From Streptomyces sp. NBC_00690 (lineage in GTDB: Bacteria; Actinomycetota; Actinomycetes; Streptomycetales; Streptomycetaceae): DNA of 64,000 nucleotides. Below are positions 43,130 through 52,679 of this stretch, piece after piece. The translations under genes were made by a program, and so were the position numbers. Position 1 is the first letter of the stretch. Every line of letters starts with the position of its first letter. The stretch lies in assembly GCF_036226685.1 (NCBI RefSeq), contig NZ_CP109009.1:2976001-3040000 (forward strand), given 5' to 3'. The notes under the pieces were generated by a model. That model did not search any database and had not been told where the DNA came from. It was given only the letters and a program-made list of their open reading frames with translations.

Positions 43130-44763
43130 CGGAGTGTCTTCCTCTTCAGGCGGCCCAGACGGGACCGTACTCGCGGCCACAGTTTGCTGGGGGGCGGGAA
43201 CAGCGGGCCGGTCACGACGACCATGCGCCCTTGGCCGTTCACCCGCGCGGCGACACGATAGGGGACGGTGCTGCGCCAACGCCGGGCCAACGGCATCGGC
43301 GCGTCGCGGGCCGGCACCGGAATCTCGTACACCGATCCGGCGACTTCCGCGTGGACACGCACGGCGAGGGATGCGGTACGGGCCTCGATGGGGATGAGCG
43401 CCCGGACGACCGTCCCGTTCGTGTTCTCCGTCCGGGTGAACTCGCCCACGACGGGCGGCAGTTCCCCGCCCGCGGGCAACCGTCGGCCGCCCACCTTGTT
43501 GGCACCCTTGGGGAAATTGCCCGGCAGCAGCCGGACGACGACCGACGAAGTGACTCCCGTGAACGCGGTCCGAACCGCGACGTCCAATGCGAGGTCGTCG
43601 CCGTTCTGCACCCAGTCGGCGTCGACGAGTTCGGTACCGGCCGCGAGTTGCGCGGCCACCGACTCGTCCAGCACCTCGAACACCCTGTCGGGGATGTTGA
43701 GCAGAGGCTCACGGAAGCCGGGGTAGCGGGCGAAGGCCCGTCCTCCGTCCGCCTGGTCGCCCTCCAGGAGGAACGGCAGCGTTCCTCCCGGCTCCTCCGT
43801 CCCGATGGCACGGACCAGTTCGTCCACCGCGCCCTTCTGGGCCAGCGCGAGCCGTACCCGGCGCTGCACGGGGAGGGAGTCGCGCAGGGGCTCGGTGAGG
43901 TACTTGTCGGCCAACTCGGCTATGCCCGAGCACACCCGGTGCTGAGTGTGCCGGTCCAGTGCGAGGAAGTCCCCCTGGACGAGCTTGGCGAGCTCCCAGG
44001 TGAAGTGACGCTCGAACAGCGTGTCCCGACGCGGCCCCGCCTCGATCAGCTCGGCGGCGTGGTGCATGATCCGCGCCGTGCAGCGCAGCCGCGCCAGATG
44101 GTCCGCGCGATAGGTGATGTTGCTCGAATCACCGCGCTTGACCGCGTAGTAGTAGGTGTAGTCCGCGAGCACGGAGATCTTCCTCGCCCGGACACACGCC
44201 TCGATGGTGAAGGGCTGGTCGCTGCCGACCGGCATGTCCTCGGGGAACCGCAGCTTGTGCCGCTCCACCAGGTCACGCCGGAAGAGCTTGGTGTTGGCCA
44301 GGGTGAACGGCAGCGCCGACGCGAAGAGGTCCACGTCCGGAACGCTCTCCTTGTAGAGCGCCTGGTGGACGTAGCGGCCGTTGGTGCCGACCATCTTGCC
44401 GACGACGACATCGGACTCGTGCTTGTCAGCGCAGGCGACGAGCCGCTCCAACGCCTCTTCGCCGAGGTAGTCGTCGGAGCCGATGAAGTAGACGTACCGT
44501 CCGGTGGCCGCCTCCAGGGCCCTGTTGCTGGGCGCCGCGGGACCACCGGAGTTGGTCTGGTGGAACACCTTGACGGTGTCCGGGTACCGCTCCGCGAAGC
44601 GGTCGAGTTCCGTTCCGCTGTCGTCCGTGGAGCCGTCGTCGACGGCCACGATCTCCAGCCGGTCCGTACCGATGGACTGTCCGACGAGAGAGTTCAGACA
44701 CTCCGTCAGATACGGCATCGTGTTGTACACCGCGACGATGACGGTGACATCAGGTCTGGTCAC
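43126..44763 (-). CDS. Family 2 glycosyltransferase with long C-terminal domain
   Basis: The 545-residue product has a GT2 (GT-A) domain in the first 230 residues: VTVIVAVYNTMPYLTECLNS, VAVDDGSTDDSG, and IGSDDYLG as the DxD-type metal site. A 300-residue C-terminal part of unknown fold follows and ends in a basic stretch (RLGRLKRKTLR). The start is GTG with a weak Shine-Dalgarno. It lies between the oxidoreductase and 6-dehydrogenase genes of the sugar pathway, so it may transfer the uronic acid they make. Confidence 0.86.
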   Translation of the reverse strand: MTRPDVTVIVAVYNTMPYLTECLNSLVGQSIGTDRLEIVAVDDGSTDDSGTELDRFAERYPDTVKVFHQTNSGGPAAPSNRALEAATGRYVYFIGSDDYLGEEALERLVACADKHESDVVVGKMVGTNGRYVHQALYKESVPDVDLFASALPFTLANTKLFRRDLVERHKLRFPEDMPVGSDQPFTIEACVRARKISVLADYTYYYAVKRGDSSNITYRADHLARLRCTARIMHHAAELIEAGPRRDTLFERHFTWELAKLVQGDFLALDRHTQHRVCSGIAELADKYLTEPLRDSLPVQRRVRLALAQKGAVDELVRAIGTEEPGGTLPFLLEGDQADGGRAFARYPGFREPLLNIPDRVFEVLDESVAAQLAAGTELVDADWVQNGDDLALDVAVRTAFTGVTSSVVVRLLPGNFPKGANKVGGRRLPAGGELPPVVGEFTRTENTNGTVVRALIPIEARTASLAVRVHAEVAGSVYEIPVPARDAPMPLARRWRSTVPYRVAARVNGQGRMVVVTGPLFPPPSKLWPRVRSRLGRLKRKTLR

Positions 44764-44788
44764 AGGAGAGGACAAAGGGTCCCTCGCC

Positions 44789-45811
44789 CTACTGGGCCGC
44801 TGCGCGGGCGGAGAGGTCGACCGTGGTGCCGTCCTTCGCCGAAGCGAGGACCGCGGCGGCGACCTCGACGGTACGCAGACCCTGACGCAGCGTGCAGATG
44901 TCGTGTGCCTTGCCGAGCACCGCGTCACGGAACAGCTCGTGCTCGACCAGGAGCGGCTCACGCTTCGGAATGGCGTAACGGATCATGTCGCCCTCAGCGA
45001 CACCGCGGAACGCCTGGAGGGCCTCCCACTCGGTGGCCTGGGCCGCATTGGAGTAGAAGGTGAGGTCGGCGGTGAGGGTGTCGGCGATGAAGCAGCCCTT
45101 CTCCCCCGTGACCGAGGTGAAGCGCTCCTTGAGCGGGCTCAGCCAGTTCACCAGGTGGTTGACCATGGTGCCGTCGGAGAGCTGACCGACCGCGGAGACC
45201 ATGTCCTCGTGCTTGCGGCCCGACTTCGACACTGTGCGCGCGGAGATCGAGGTGTAGGTCTGGCCGGTCACCCAGCCCGTGAGGTCGATATCGTGCGTCG
45301 CGAGGTCCTTGACCACACCGACATCGGCGATGCGGTGCGGGAAGGGGCCCTGGCGGCGGGTGACGACCTGGTAGACGTCCCCCAGCTCACCGGCCTCAAG
45401 CCGCTGGCGCAGCGAGAGCAGCGCCGGGTTGCAGCGCTCGATGTGACCGACGCCGGCCACCAGACCGCGGGACTCGAACGCGTCGACCAGCCGGCGCGCG
45501 CCCTCCACGGTGTCCGCCACCGGCTTCTCGATCAGGGCGCTTATGCCGGCCTCGGCCAGCGCGAGGCCGACTTCCTCGTGCAGGGCGGTAGGACAGGCCA
45601 CCACCGCGTAGTCGATGCCGAGGGTGATGAGCTCCTCGACCGTGGGGAGCACGGGGACGCCCTGCGCCCAGCCGTTCTTGTCCCCCATCGGGTCCACGAC
45701 ACCGACGAACTGGACTCCGTCGAGTCCGGCGAGTACCCGGGCGTGGTGACGGCCCATCGAGCCCAGGCCGATCAGTCCGGCGCGCAGCCCCTGTGCTCCC
45801 GCGGTGGTCAC
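44789..45811 (-). CDS. Gfo/Idh/MocA oxidoreductase (WbpB/WlbA type)
   Basis: The 340-residue product has the N-terminal Rossmann motif GLIGLGSMGRHHARVLAG and the EKPVAD catalytic-region signature, followed by a VKDLATHDIDL segment. WbpB/WlbA enzymes oxidise C3 of UDP-GlcNAcA to a 3-keto sugar that the partner aminotransferase then aminates. The start GTG overlaps the stop of the aminotransferase (GTGA), the same order seen in wlb and wbp clusters. Confidence 0.88.
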   Translation of the reverse strand: MTTAGAQGLRAGLIGLGSMGRHHARVLAGLDGVQFVGVVDPMGDKNGWAQGVPVLPTVEELITLGIDYAVVACPTALHEEVGLALAEAGISALIEKPVADTVEGARRLVDAFESRGLVAGVGHIERCNPALLSLRQRLEAGELGDVYQVVTRRQGPFPHRIADVGVVKDLATHDIDLTGWVTGQTYTSISARTVSKSGRKHEDMVSAVGQLSDGTMVNHLVNWLSPLKERFTSVTGEKGCFIADTLTADLTFYSNAAQATEWEALQAFRGVAEGDMIRYAIPKREPLLVEHELFRDAVLGKAHDICTLRQGLRTVEVAAAVLASAKDGTTVDLSARAAAQ

Positions 45812-46926
45812 AGCTTCTCTCCAAGGTCATTCACGGCGACGACGATGCGGTCAAGGTCTTCCGCTGACAGCGACGGGTGCACCGGCAGGGAGATGACCTC
45901 GGCGGCGGCTCGCTCGGTCTCGGGAAGGTCCCAGTTGCGGCCGGCCTTCTGGTCCGGCTCCCAGAACGGGCGCAGGCGGTGGACCGGGGTCGGGTAGTAG
46001 ACCGCGTTGCCGACACCGGCTTCGGTGAGCTTCGCCATCGCGGCGTCGCGGTCACCGCTGAAGCGGATCGTGTACTGGTGGTAGATGTGACGCGCGCCCG
46101 GTGCGACGACCGGAGTGGTCACATTGGGCGCGGTGATGTGCTCGGTGAGGTACGCGGCGTTGGCGATGCGCTGCTCGGTCCAGCCGCCCAGCTTGGTCAG
46201 CTGTACCCGGCCCACCGCTGCGGCCACATCGGTCAGGCGCATGTTCACACCGATGATCTCGTTGGCGTACCGCTGCTCCATGCCCTGGTTGCGCAGGAGG
46301 CGCAGGGTACGGGCGATCTCCGCGTCGCCGGTGGAGACCATGCCGCCCTCAAGGGAGTGCATGTTCTTCGTCGGGTAGAAGCTGAAGGTGCCACCGGCGC
46401 CGAAGGCGCCGACCGGAGTGCCGTTCAGCGCTGCGGCGTGTGCCTGACAGGCATCCTCGACGACGGCCAGCTTGTGCTTTGCGGCGATCGCCATGAGCTC
46501 GACCATCGCGGCGGGATGGCCGTAGAGGTGCACCGGCATGATCGCGGCGGTACGCGGTGTGATGGCGGCCTCGACCGCGGCCGGGGAGAGACCGTAGTCA
46601 TCGGCGTTGATGTCGGCGAAGACGGGGTCGGCGCCGACGAGGCGGACCACGTTCGCGGTGGCGGCGAAGGTGAACGAGGGAACGATCACCTCGTCACCGG
46701 GGCCGATGCCGAGTGCCAGCAAAAGCAGGTGGAGCGCAGATGTGCCCGAGTTCACGGCGACGCAGTGTCGACCGTCCACCAACTCGGAGAATCCTTCTTC
46801 GAAAGCCGCCACTTCGGGGCCTTGTACGACGCGCCCTGTGCGCAGAACCCTTACCGCCGCCTCGATCTCTTCTTCACCGATGATCGGGCGGGCAGCGGGA
46901 ATGGGCTGCTGATTGCTGCTCGTCAT
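45808..46926 (-). CDS. DegT/DnrJ/EryC1 aminotransferase (WbpE/WlbC type)
   Basis: The 372-residue PLP sugar aminotransferase shows VNSGTSALHLLLLALGIGPGD, the PLP-ring region VVEDACQAHAA, and the Schiff-base Lys in FSFYPTKNMHSLEGG. In the WlbC/WbpE role it makes UDP-2-acetamido-3-amino-glucuronate from the 3-keto sugar. AGGAGG stands four bases before the ATG, the strongest ribosome binding site in the block. It is the first gene of the minus-strand run and its promoter should lie in 46927-47190. Confidence 0.92.
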   Translation of the reverse strand: MTSSNQQPIPAARPIIGEEEIEAAVRVLRTGRVVQGPEVAAFEEGFSELVDGRHCVAVNSGTSALHLLLLALGIGPGDEVIVPSFTFAATANVVRLVGADPVFADINADDYGLSPAAVEAAITPRTAAIMPVHLYGHPAAMVELMAIAAKHKLAVVEDACQAHAAALNGTPVGAFGAGGTFSFYPTKNMHSLEGGMVSTGDAEIARTLRLLRNQGMEQRYANEIIGVNMRLTDVAAAVGRVQLTKLGGWTEQRIANAAYLTEHITAPNVTTPVVAPGARHIYHQYTIRFSGDRDAAMAKLTEAGVGNAVYYPTPVHRLRPFWEPDQKAGRNWDLPETERAAAEVISLPVHPSLSAEDLDRIVVAVNDLGEKL

Positions 46927-47193
46927 GGACGTCCTCCTTGAACACCGCAAGAGCTCTCTGTGGCAGGAGGTCGAGGTGGTGCGGGCGTCTCGTAAGGCCG
47001 TACACACCCCTTTGGCGTAAAGCCAACGCCCTACCGAGGATCTGGGACCGGTCGTGTCCCGAGCCGGGCCGGTCACCCGCCGGAGTGTCCGGAACGGGTT
47101 CCACAAACCCGGCAGCGACTGCCGTCACATTATCAGGGATTTCCCAGGTGGCTCTGGGAGCCCTTGACCGGGGACTGCATCAATTCGGAGACA
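46927..47193. other. Intergenic region between the glycan operon and rne
   Basis: No gene is visible. This should hold the promoter of the minus-strand aminotransferase-to-galE run. Together with the rne terminator it forms a 334-base gap. Confidence 0.5.
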
Positions 47194-47236
47194 AAAGCGT
47201 GTCCCATCCCACGGTTCGTGGGATGGGACACGCTTT
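47194..47236 (-). terminator. Terminator after rne
   Basis: Perfect 20-bp inverted repeat (47194-47213 and 47217-47236) with a 3-base loop, 24 bases past the rne stop. On the minus strand it ends in TTTTGT, a classical terminator form. Confidence 0.92.
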
Positions 47237-47260
47237 GTTCACTGAGGGCCTATCAATTGT

Positions 47261-50200
47261 TCAGCTCTCGGTGGCCGCCGTCACTGACGGGGGCGTCTGC
47301 TGCTCGGCCGCGGAAGTCTTCTTCGCACTGGCCTTCTTGGCGGTCGTCTTCTTCGCCGCGGTCTTCTTGGCGGTCGTCTTCTTGACGGCAGCCTTCTTCG
47401 CGGTTGCCTTCTTCGCCGTCTTGCGCGCCGCCGTCTTCTTGGCGGGAGCCGCTTCGGCGCCTTCGGCCGCAGCGGCATCGGGCGTGTCGGCGGCCGGTGA
47501 CGGCGCGTCGGCGCTCTCGGTCGGCTGCGCCGTGACCACCAGGACCGCGGCCTCATCGGCGCCCGAGGGGGAACCGGCCGGAGCGGTGACCTTGCGGGTC
47601 ACCCGGCGACGGGCCCTCGGCGGTGCGGCCTCGGCGGCCGGCGCCTCGGCGGGATCCGGTGCGGTCACCGCGACCTGCACGGCCGGCTCCACGACGGTGG
47701 CCGGCTCCGGCTCGGTCACCGCGGGGGCGCCAGCAGGAGCGGTCGCCTTGCGGGTGGCCCGACGACGGGTGCGACCGACGGGGGCGGCCTCGACGGCCTC
47801 GGGCTCGGAGACCGGGGTCTCCTCGGCCGCAGGCTGCGGTTCGGGCTGGGGCTCAGGCTCGGCCGCGGGCTTCGCCCCGGCAGTCGCCCTCGCCTCGCCG
47901 GACCGCGGCGCCCCACCGGGAGCCGATGCCCGACGCGTGGCCCGACGACGGCCACGACCGCGCTGGGCCGCTGCCTCCGCCTCGGCGGCGCTGCTGTAGA
48001 GGTCCTCGTCCGGTACGAACTCGGGCTCGGCGAGCGGGGTGGGCTCGGCCACCTCCGCGGCGACCTCCGCCTCGGTCTCGACCTGCTCGTCGACAGCGGT
48101 CGTGTCGTGCTCGTGGGTGTGCTCGGAGCCGCCACGGCCACGCTTCTTCGAACGCTTGCCGCCACCGCCGCCACCGATGGACGACGGCTGCTCCATGTGC
48201 ACGATCACACCGCGGCCGTTGCAGTGGACGCAGGTCTCCGAGAAGGACTCCAGCAGACCCTGACCCACGCGCTTACGGGTCATCTGAACCAGGCCCAGCG
48301 AGGTGACTTCGGCGACCTGGTGCTTGGTCCGGTCCCGGCCCAAGCACTCCAGGAGTCGACGCATCACCAGGTCACGGTTGGATTCGAGCACCATGTCGAT
48401 GAAGTCGACGACGACGATGCCACCGAGGTCGCGCAGCCGCAGCTGACGCACGATCTCCTCGGCCGCCTCCAGGTTGTTCCTGGTGACGGTCTCCTCCAGA
48501 TTGCCGCCCTGGCCGGTGAACTTGCCGGTGTTGACGTCGACCACGATCATGGCCTCGGTCTTGTCGATGACGAGCGAACCGCCGGACGGCAGCCAGACCT
48601 TGCGGTCCAGCGCCTTCATCAACTGCTCGTCGATCCGGTAGGTCGCGAAGACGTCGACCTCGCTGGTCCAGCGCTGGAGCCTGTCGACCAGGTCGGGAGC
48701 GACGTGCGACACATAGCCGTGGATGGTCTCCCACGCCTCGGCGCCACTGACGATGACCTTCGAGAAGTCCTCGTTGAAGATGTCGCGTACGACGCGGACG
48801 GTCATGTCCGGCTCGCCGTACAGCAGTGCGGGGGCGTTGGAGCCGCCACCGCCCTTCGCCTTCTTCTGGATGTCCTCCCACTGCGACTGGAGCCGCTCGA
48901 CATCACGGCGCAACTCGTCCTCGCTGGCGCCCTCGGCCGCGGTGCGCACGATGACACCGGCGTCCTCAGGGACGATCTTCTTGAGGATGGTCTTCAGCCG
49001 GGCGCGCTCGGTGTCGGGCAGCTTGCGGCTGATGCCGGTCATCGACCCCTCGGGGACGTACACCAGATAGCGGCCGGGCAGGGAGACCTGGCTGGTCAAC
49101 CGGGCGCCCTTGTGACCGATCGGATCCTTCGTCACCTGGACGAGCACGGACTGGCCCGACTTGAGTGCGGCTTCGATGCGGCGCGGGCCGTTGGCCATGC
49201 CCAGCGACTCGAAGTTGACCTCGCCGGCGTACAGGACCGCGTTGCGGCCCTTGCCGATGTCGACGAACGCGGCCTCCATGGAGGGCAGCACGTTCTGCAC
49301 CTTGCCCAGGTAGACGTTGCCGACGTACGACGTGGCCTGTTCCTTGTTGACGTAGTGCTCGACCAGCACGTTGTCCTCAAGGACGCCGATCTGGGTGCGC
49401 TCACCGCTCTGGCGGACGACCATGACCCGCTCCACGGCCTCGCGGCGGGCCAGGAACTCGGCCTCGGTGATGATCGGAACACGGCGGCGGCCCTGCTCGC
49501 GGCCTTCACGGCGGCGCTGCTTCTTCGCCTCCAGGCGGGTGGAGCCCTTGATGGACTGCACCGCGTCCTGGAAGTCGGACGCGTCATCGCTCTTGGCGCG
49601 GGCGGCCCTCGGCTCGCGGACCTTGACGACGGTGCGCTCCGGGTCGCTGGCCCCCGACTCCTCGTCGCTCATGGACTCACCGCTGCGGCGCCGGCGACGA
49701 CGCCGACGACGGCTGCTGGAGGTGGTGGCGGAGGCACCGGAGTCTTCGTCCGCGTCGTGGCTCTCGTCGCCTTCGTCGCCCTCGTCCGAGGACTCGTTCT
49801 CCTCCTGGGCGGGCTCGTCGAACTGCTGCTCGTCCACCTCGCCGTCGGCGTTCTCGCCCCGGCGGCGGCGACGGCCACCACGGCGGCGGCGGCGCGAGGG
49901 GCGGTCGCCGGAGTCGTCGTGCTCGTCGTGGTCATCGGCGTCCGAGGCGTCCACCGCTTCGGGCTCGTCCACGCTCTGGGGAACCTCGGCGACCGCGGGG
50001 CGCTCCTCGCGCTCGTCCTGCTCGGCGGGCGCGGGCTCTCCCCGGCGCCGACGCCGGCGACGACCGGTGGGTTCGGCGGGGGCGGGGGCGGGGGCAGCCG
50101 CAGGGGCGGGAGCGGGAGTGGAAGCGGGAGCCGGGGCGGAAGCCTCCGCCTCGGGGGCCTCCGTCAGCTCCTCTTCCTCGTCCTCGACGTCCAGAGCGGC

Positions 50201-51385
50201 TGCTGCTGCGGCGGCGGCGGATTCCGGGGTCTGGAACATGGGCTCGGTGAACACGGGCGCCTGGAAGACGGCGACCGCGGGACGGGCTGCACGGCGGGCG
50301 CGTCCGCTCTCGTCCGCGCTCTTCGCCGGCTGGGCGGTGAACTCGGGCGAGACGACACCACGGCGGGACCGGCCGCGGGGTGCGCTCTGCTCGGCGGCGG
50401 GCGCGGGCTCCTGCGCGGCCTGGGCCGCTGCGGGCTGGGAGGCACCGGTGGTACCGCTCTCGTCCCCGGATGCGGCAGGCGCCTCGGCGGGGGTGGCGCT
50501 CTGTCGTGTGGCCCGACGGCGGGTGCGGGGCGCGGGTGCATCCTCAACAGACCCAGCAGCCTCAGCGGGCTGGGCAGCCTCCACCGGGGCAGCGGCCTCC
50601 GCCGGGGCGGAGTCAGCCTCAGCGGCTACCGGCGCACCGGCAGGGGCAGAAGCACGACGACGCCGACGCGGCGCAGCAGCCTCCTCCACCTGCTCAACGG
50701 GCTCCGCAGCCACGGGTACGGGCTGCTCTTCCACCACGGCCTCGGCCACCACGGGCTCAGGGGTCGAGACCTGGCGGGTGGCACGGCGACGCTTGCGCGG
50801 CGCAGCAGCCTCCTCCACCTGCTCGACGGGCTCCGCAGCCACGGGTACGGGCTGCTCTTCGACCACGGCCTCGGCCACGACGGGCTCAGGCGCAGAAACC
50901 TTCCGCGTAGCCCGACGCCGAGCACGAGGCGCAGGAGCATCCTCAACAGACCCAGCGGGCTCGGCAGCGGCCTCCACCGAGGCAGCAGCCTCAGCGGCTA
51001 CCGGCGCACCGGCAGGGGCAGAAGCACGGCGACGCTTGCGCGGCGCAGCAGCCTCCTCCACCTGCTCGACAGGCTCCTCAGCCACGGGTACGGGCTGCTC
51101 TTCGACCACGGCCTCGGCCACCACGGGCTCAGGCGCGGAAACCTTCCGCGTAGCCCGACGCCGAGCACGAGGCGCAGGAGCATCCTCAACAGACCCAGCG
51201 GGCTCGGCAGCGGCCTCCACCGGGGCGGAATCAGCCTCTGGCGCAGCGGCCACGGCCTCAGCGGCTCCCGGCGGTCCCGCAGGTCGGGACGCAGCGCGGC
51301 GCCGACGGCGCGGCGGCAGGGTGTCGCTCGGCGAGTTACGGTCTTCGGTGTTCCCGGCGGTGCCGGGTTCATTGGACTGGTGCAT
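47261..51385 (-). CDS. rne: Ribonuclease E/G (RNase ES)
   Basis: Endoribonuclease of the RNase E/G family that processes and decays RNA. The product has about 1374 residues, larger than the usual 1,000-1,200. About 600 residues of low-complexity Arg-rich and acidic repeats come first. The S1 domain (about 680-760) has HYVNKEQATSYVGNVYLG. The DNase I-like catalytic core carries the metal-binding Asp residues in VDVNTG (near 948) and DFIDM (near 995), and the zinc-link CVHC is near 1053. The roughly 320-residue C-terminal tail ends in a Lys/Ala histone-like stretch. As in Streptomyces RNase ES, the catalytic domain is central rather than N-terminal. The ATG at 51385 is chosen; a longer in-frame ATG at 51454 exists. 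Confidence 0.97.
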   Translation of the reverse strand: MHQSNEPGTAGNTEDRNSPSDTLPPRRRRRAASRPAGPPGAAEAVAAAPEADSAPVEAAAEPAGSVEDAPAPRARRRATRKVSAPEPVVAEAVVEEQPVPVAEEPVEQVEEAAAPRKRRRASAPAGAPVAAEAAASVEAAAEPAGSVEDAPAPRARRRATRKVSAPEPVVAEAVVEEQPVPVAAEPVEQVEEAAAPRKRRRATRQVSTPEPVVAEAVVEEQPVPVAAEPVEQVEEAAAPRRRRRASAPAGAPVAAEADSAPAEAAAPVEAAQPAEAAGSVEDAPAPRTRRRATRQSATPAEAPAASGDESGTTGASQPAAAQAAQEPAPAAEQSAPRGRSRRGVVSPEFTAQPAKSADESGRARRAARPAVAVFQAPVFTEPMFQTPESAAAAAAAALDVEDEEEELTEAPEAEASAPAPASTPAPAPAAAPAPAPAEPTGRRRRRRRGEPAPAEQDEREERPAVAEVPQSVDEPEAVDASDADDHDEHDDSGDRPSRRRRRGGRRRRRGENADGEVDEQQFDEPAQEENESSDEGDEGDESHDADEDSGASATTSSSRRRRRRRRRSGESMSDEESGASDPERTVVKVREPRAARAKSDDASDFQDAVQSIKGSTRLEAKKQRRREGREQGRRRVPIITEAEFLARREAVERVMVVRQSGERTQIGVLEDNVLVEHYVNKEQATSYVGNVYLGKVQNVLPSMEAAFVDIGKGRNAVLYAGEVNFESLGMANGPRRIEAALKSGQSVLVQVTKDPIGHKGARLTSQVSLPGRYLVYVPEGSMTGISRKLPDTERARLKTILKKIVPEDAGVIVRTAAEGASEDELRRDVERLQSQWEDIQKKAKGGGGSNAPALLYGEPDMTVRVVRDIFNEDFSKVIVSGAEAWETIHGYVSHVAPDLVDRLQRWTSEVDVFATYRIDEQLMKALDRKVWLPSGGSLVIDKTEAMIVVDVNTGKFTGQGGNLEETVTRNNLEAAEEIVRQLRLRDLGGIVVVDFIDMVLESNRDLVMRRLLECLGRDRTKHQVAEVTSLGLVQMTRKRVGQGLLESFSETCVHCNGRGVIVHMEQPSSIGGGGGGKRSKKRGRGGSEHTHEHDTTAVDEQVETEAEVAAEVAEPTPLAEPEFVPDEDLYSSAAEAEAAAQRGRGRRRATRRASAPGGAPRSGEARATAGAKPAAEPEPQPEPQPAAEETPVSEPEAVEAAPVGRTRRRATRKATAPAGAPAVTEPEPATVVEPAVQVAVTAPDPAEAPAAEAAPPRARRRVTRKVTAPAGSPSGADEAAVLVVTAQPTESADAPSPAADTPDAAAAEGAEAAPAKKTAARKTAKKATAKKAAVKKTTAKKTAAKKTTAKKASAKKTSAAEQQTPPSVTAATES
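50620..51230 (-). repeat. Internal tandem repeats in the RNase E N-terminus
   Basis: About 600 bases encode diverged copies of a roughly 40-residue unit built around PEPVVAEAVVEEQPVPV and VEQVEEAAAPRKRRRA. At least three copies of this core are visible, arranged within a larger 372-base (124-residue) repeat: the block starting near 50622 recurs near 50994. Each unit alternates an acidic Val/Glu/Pro stretch with an Arg cluster. Copies are near-identical in DNA, which points to recent expansion. Confidence 0.85.
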
Positions 51386-51662
51386 TGCGGGCGGTTCTCC
51401 CGTCACGCTCCCGGGCGCCGCGCCTCTTTCCGGTCCGGTCACGGTCCGCACCATGCGCGGTACCGCCGTCCGGGGCGCGTGCGCCGCACGGGAGCTGATG
51501 TCTGGCTCGCCGGTTCCGTACGCGATGTACGTACGGCCTGGCGAAAGTCTTCTGGGCTTCGCGCGGCCCGACCCAGGTGGCTCCCGAGTGCCAGGGCTGC
51601 GCTACGACGACTGCCTGGATGCGCGGCGGGACCGATGTGGCACGCACGCCGTCGCGGGCCCC

Positions 51663-52424
51663 CTAGCTGAGCTGGGGGGAGGCTGTCCCGACGACCGTGG
51701 GTGGAGCGGCCGGAACTGCCTCGCGGTCGAGCGCGAGCGGGTCGGTCACCGTGCCGGACTCCTCGTCGAAGAGCCCCTGCGCCAGCCTGGTCACCGCTGC
51801 GGGGACCGGCGGCGCCAGGTCGGCCACAGCGCGGAGACCGGACAGGACGTCGTCGGGTCGCACGGCAGGCGTTACGTGCCGAACAACCAGGCGCAGTATC
51901 GCACAGGGCCCGACCGCCGTCCTATCAGGCTGTGGATGAGCCGTGAGCTGGGCCACTGCGACCCGGGCGTCGAACGTCCGCATCCCGTTCTTCGTTCTGC
52001 GCTGGACCTCCACGGTCTGCGCAGCGAGGAAGGCGGCCACGGCCCGCTCCGCATCGGCGACCTCGACCCCTTCGAGCCTCAGTTCCCACACCGAGGCGGT
52101 GAGGCGATCGGCGAGGCCCGAGGTGCGTGCTTCCACGGCGTCGGTGATGTCCAGGCCGGGTGGCAGGGACTCATTAAGCAACTCACGCAGGGTGATCGGA
52201 TCACGGTGCTGGGTGAGGGCGATCTCCAGGTACTCGGCCTCGCTGCCCGTGCCGGTGGGTGCGGCATTGGCGTACGAGACCTTGGGGTGCGGGGTGAAAC
52301 CAGCCGAGTACGCCATGGGGACCTCGGCACGCCGAAGGGCCCGCTCGAAGGCGCGCTGGAAGTCGCGGTGACTGGTGAACCGGAGGCGGCCACGCTTGGT
52401 GTAGCGCAGTCTGATGCGCTGCAC
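51663..52424 (-). CDS. TIGR03936/DUF2344 radical-SAM-associated protein
   Basis: The 253-residue product starts QRIRLRYTKRGRLRFTSHRDFQRAFERALRR, the hallmark of DUF2344 proteins, which are encoded next to or fused with the B12-binding radical SAM protein found at 53882-55819. The exact reaction is unknown; the pair may modify an RNA or protein. The GTG start at 52424 has no ribosome binding site. A CTG 14 codons upstream (52464-52466) has GAGGAG eight bases before it and would add LGKRQPEGPPPAPA, so it may be the real start. rne lies 277 bases downstream on the same strand; that gap holds no gene. Confidence 0.92.
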   Translation of the reverse strand: MQRIRLRYTKRGRLRFTSHRDFQRAFERALRRAEVPMAYSAGFTPHPKVSYANAAPTGTGSEAEYLEIALTQHRDPITLRELLNESLPPGLDITDAVEARTSGLADRLTASVWELRLEGVEVADAERAVAAFLAAQTVEVQRRTKNGMRTFDARVAVAQLTAHPQPDRTAVGPCAILRLVVRHVTPAVRPDDVLSGLRAVADLAPPVPAAVTRLAQGLFDEESGTVTDPLALDREAVPAAPPTVVGTASPQLS

Positions 52425-52679
52425 CGCAGGTGCGGGCGGCGGGCCTTCGGGCTGTCGCTTGCCCAGGGGTTCTTCTCCTCGCTGCGGGGCGGGCGCGGGT
52501 GGCGCGCCAACCCTCGGAATTCGGCTTCCCGTGGGGGCCTGCCCGGCTCACCCCTCCTCGTGGAGGGAGATCTCGGGGCCGGCCGCCGCGCCGGGGACAG
52601 TCGTCGTACTACCCAGAGTACGCTTCGCCGGCCCCACCGGTTCCCCACGTTCCGCTACCTGGGACTTCGCCGCGGGCTC

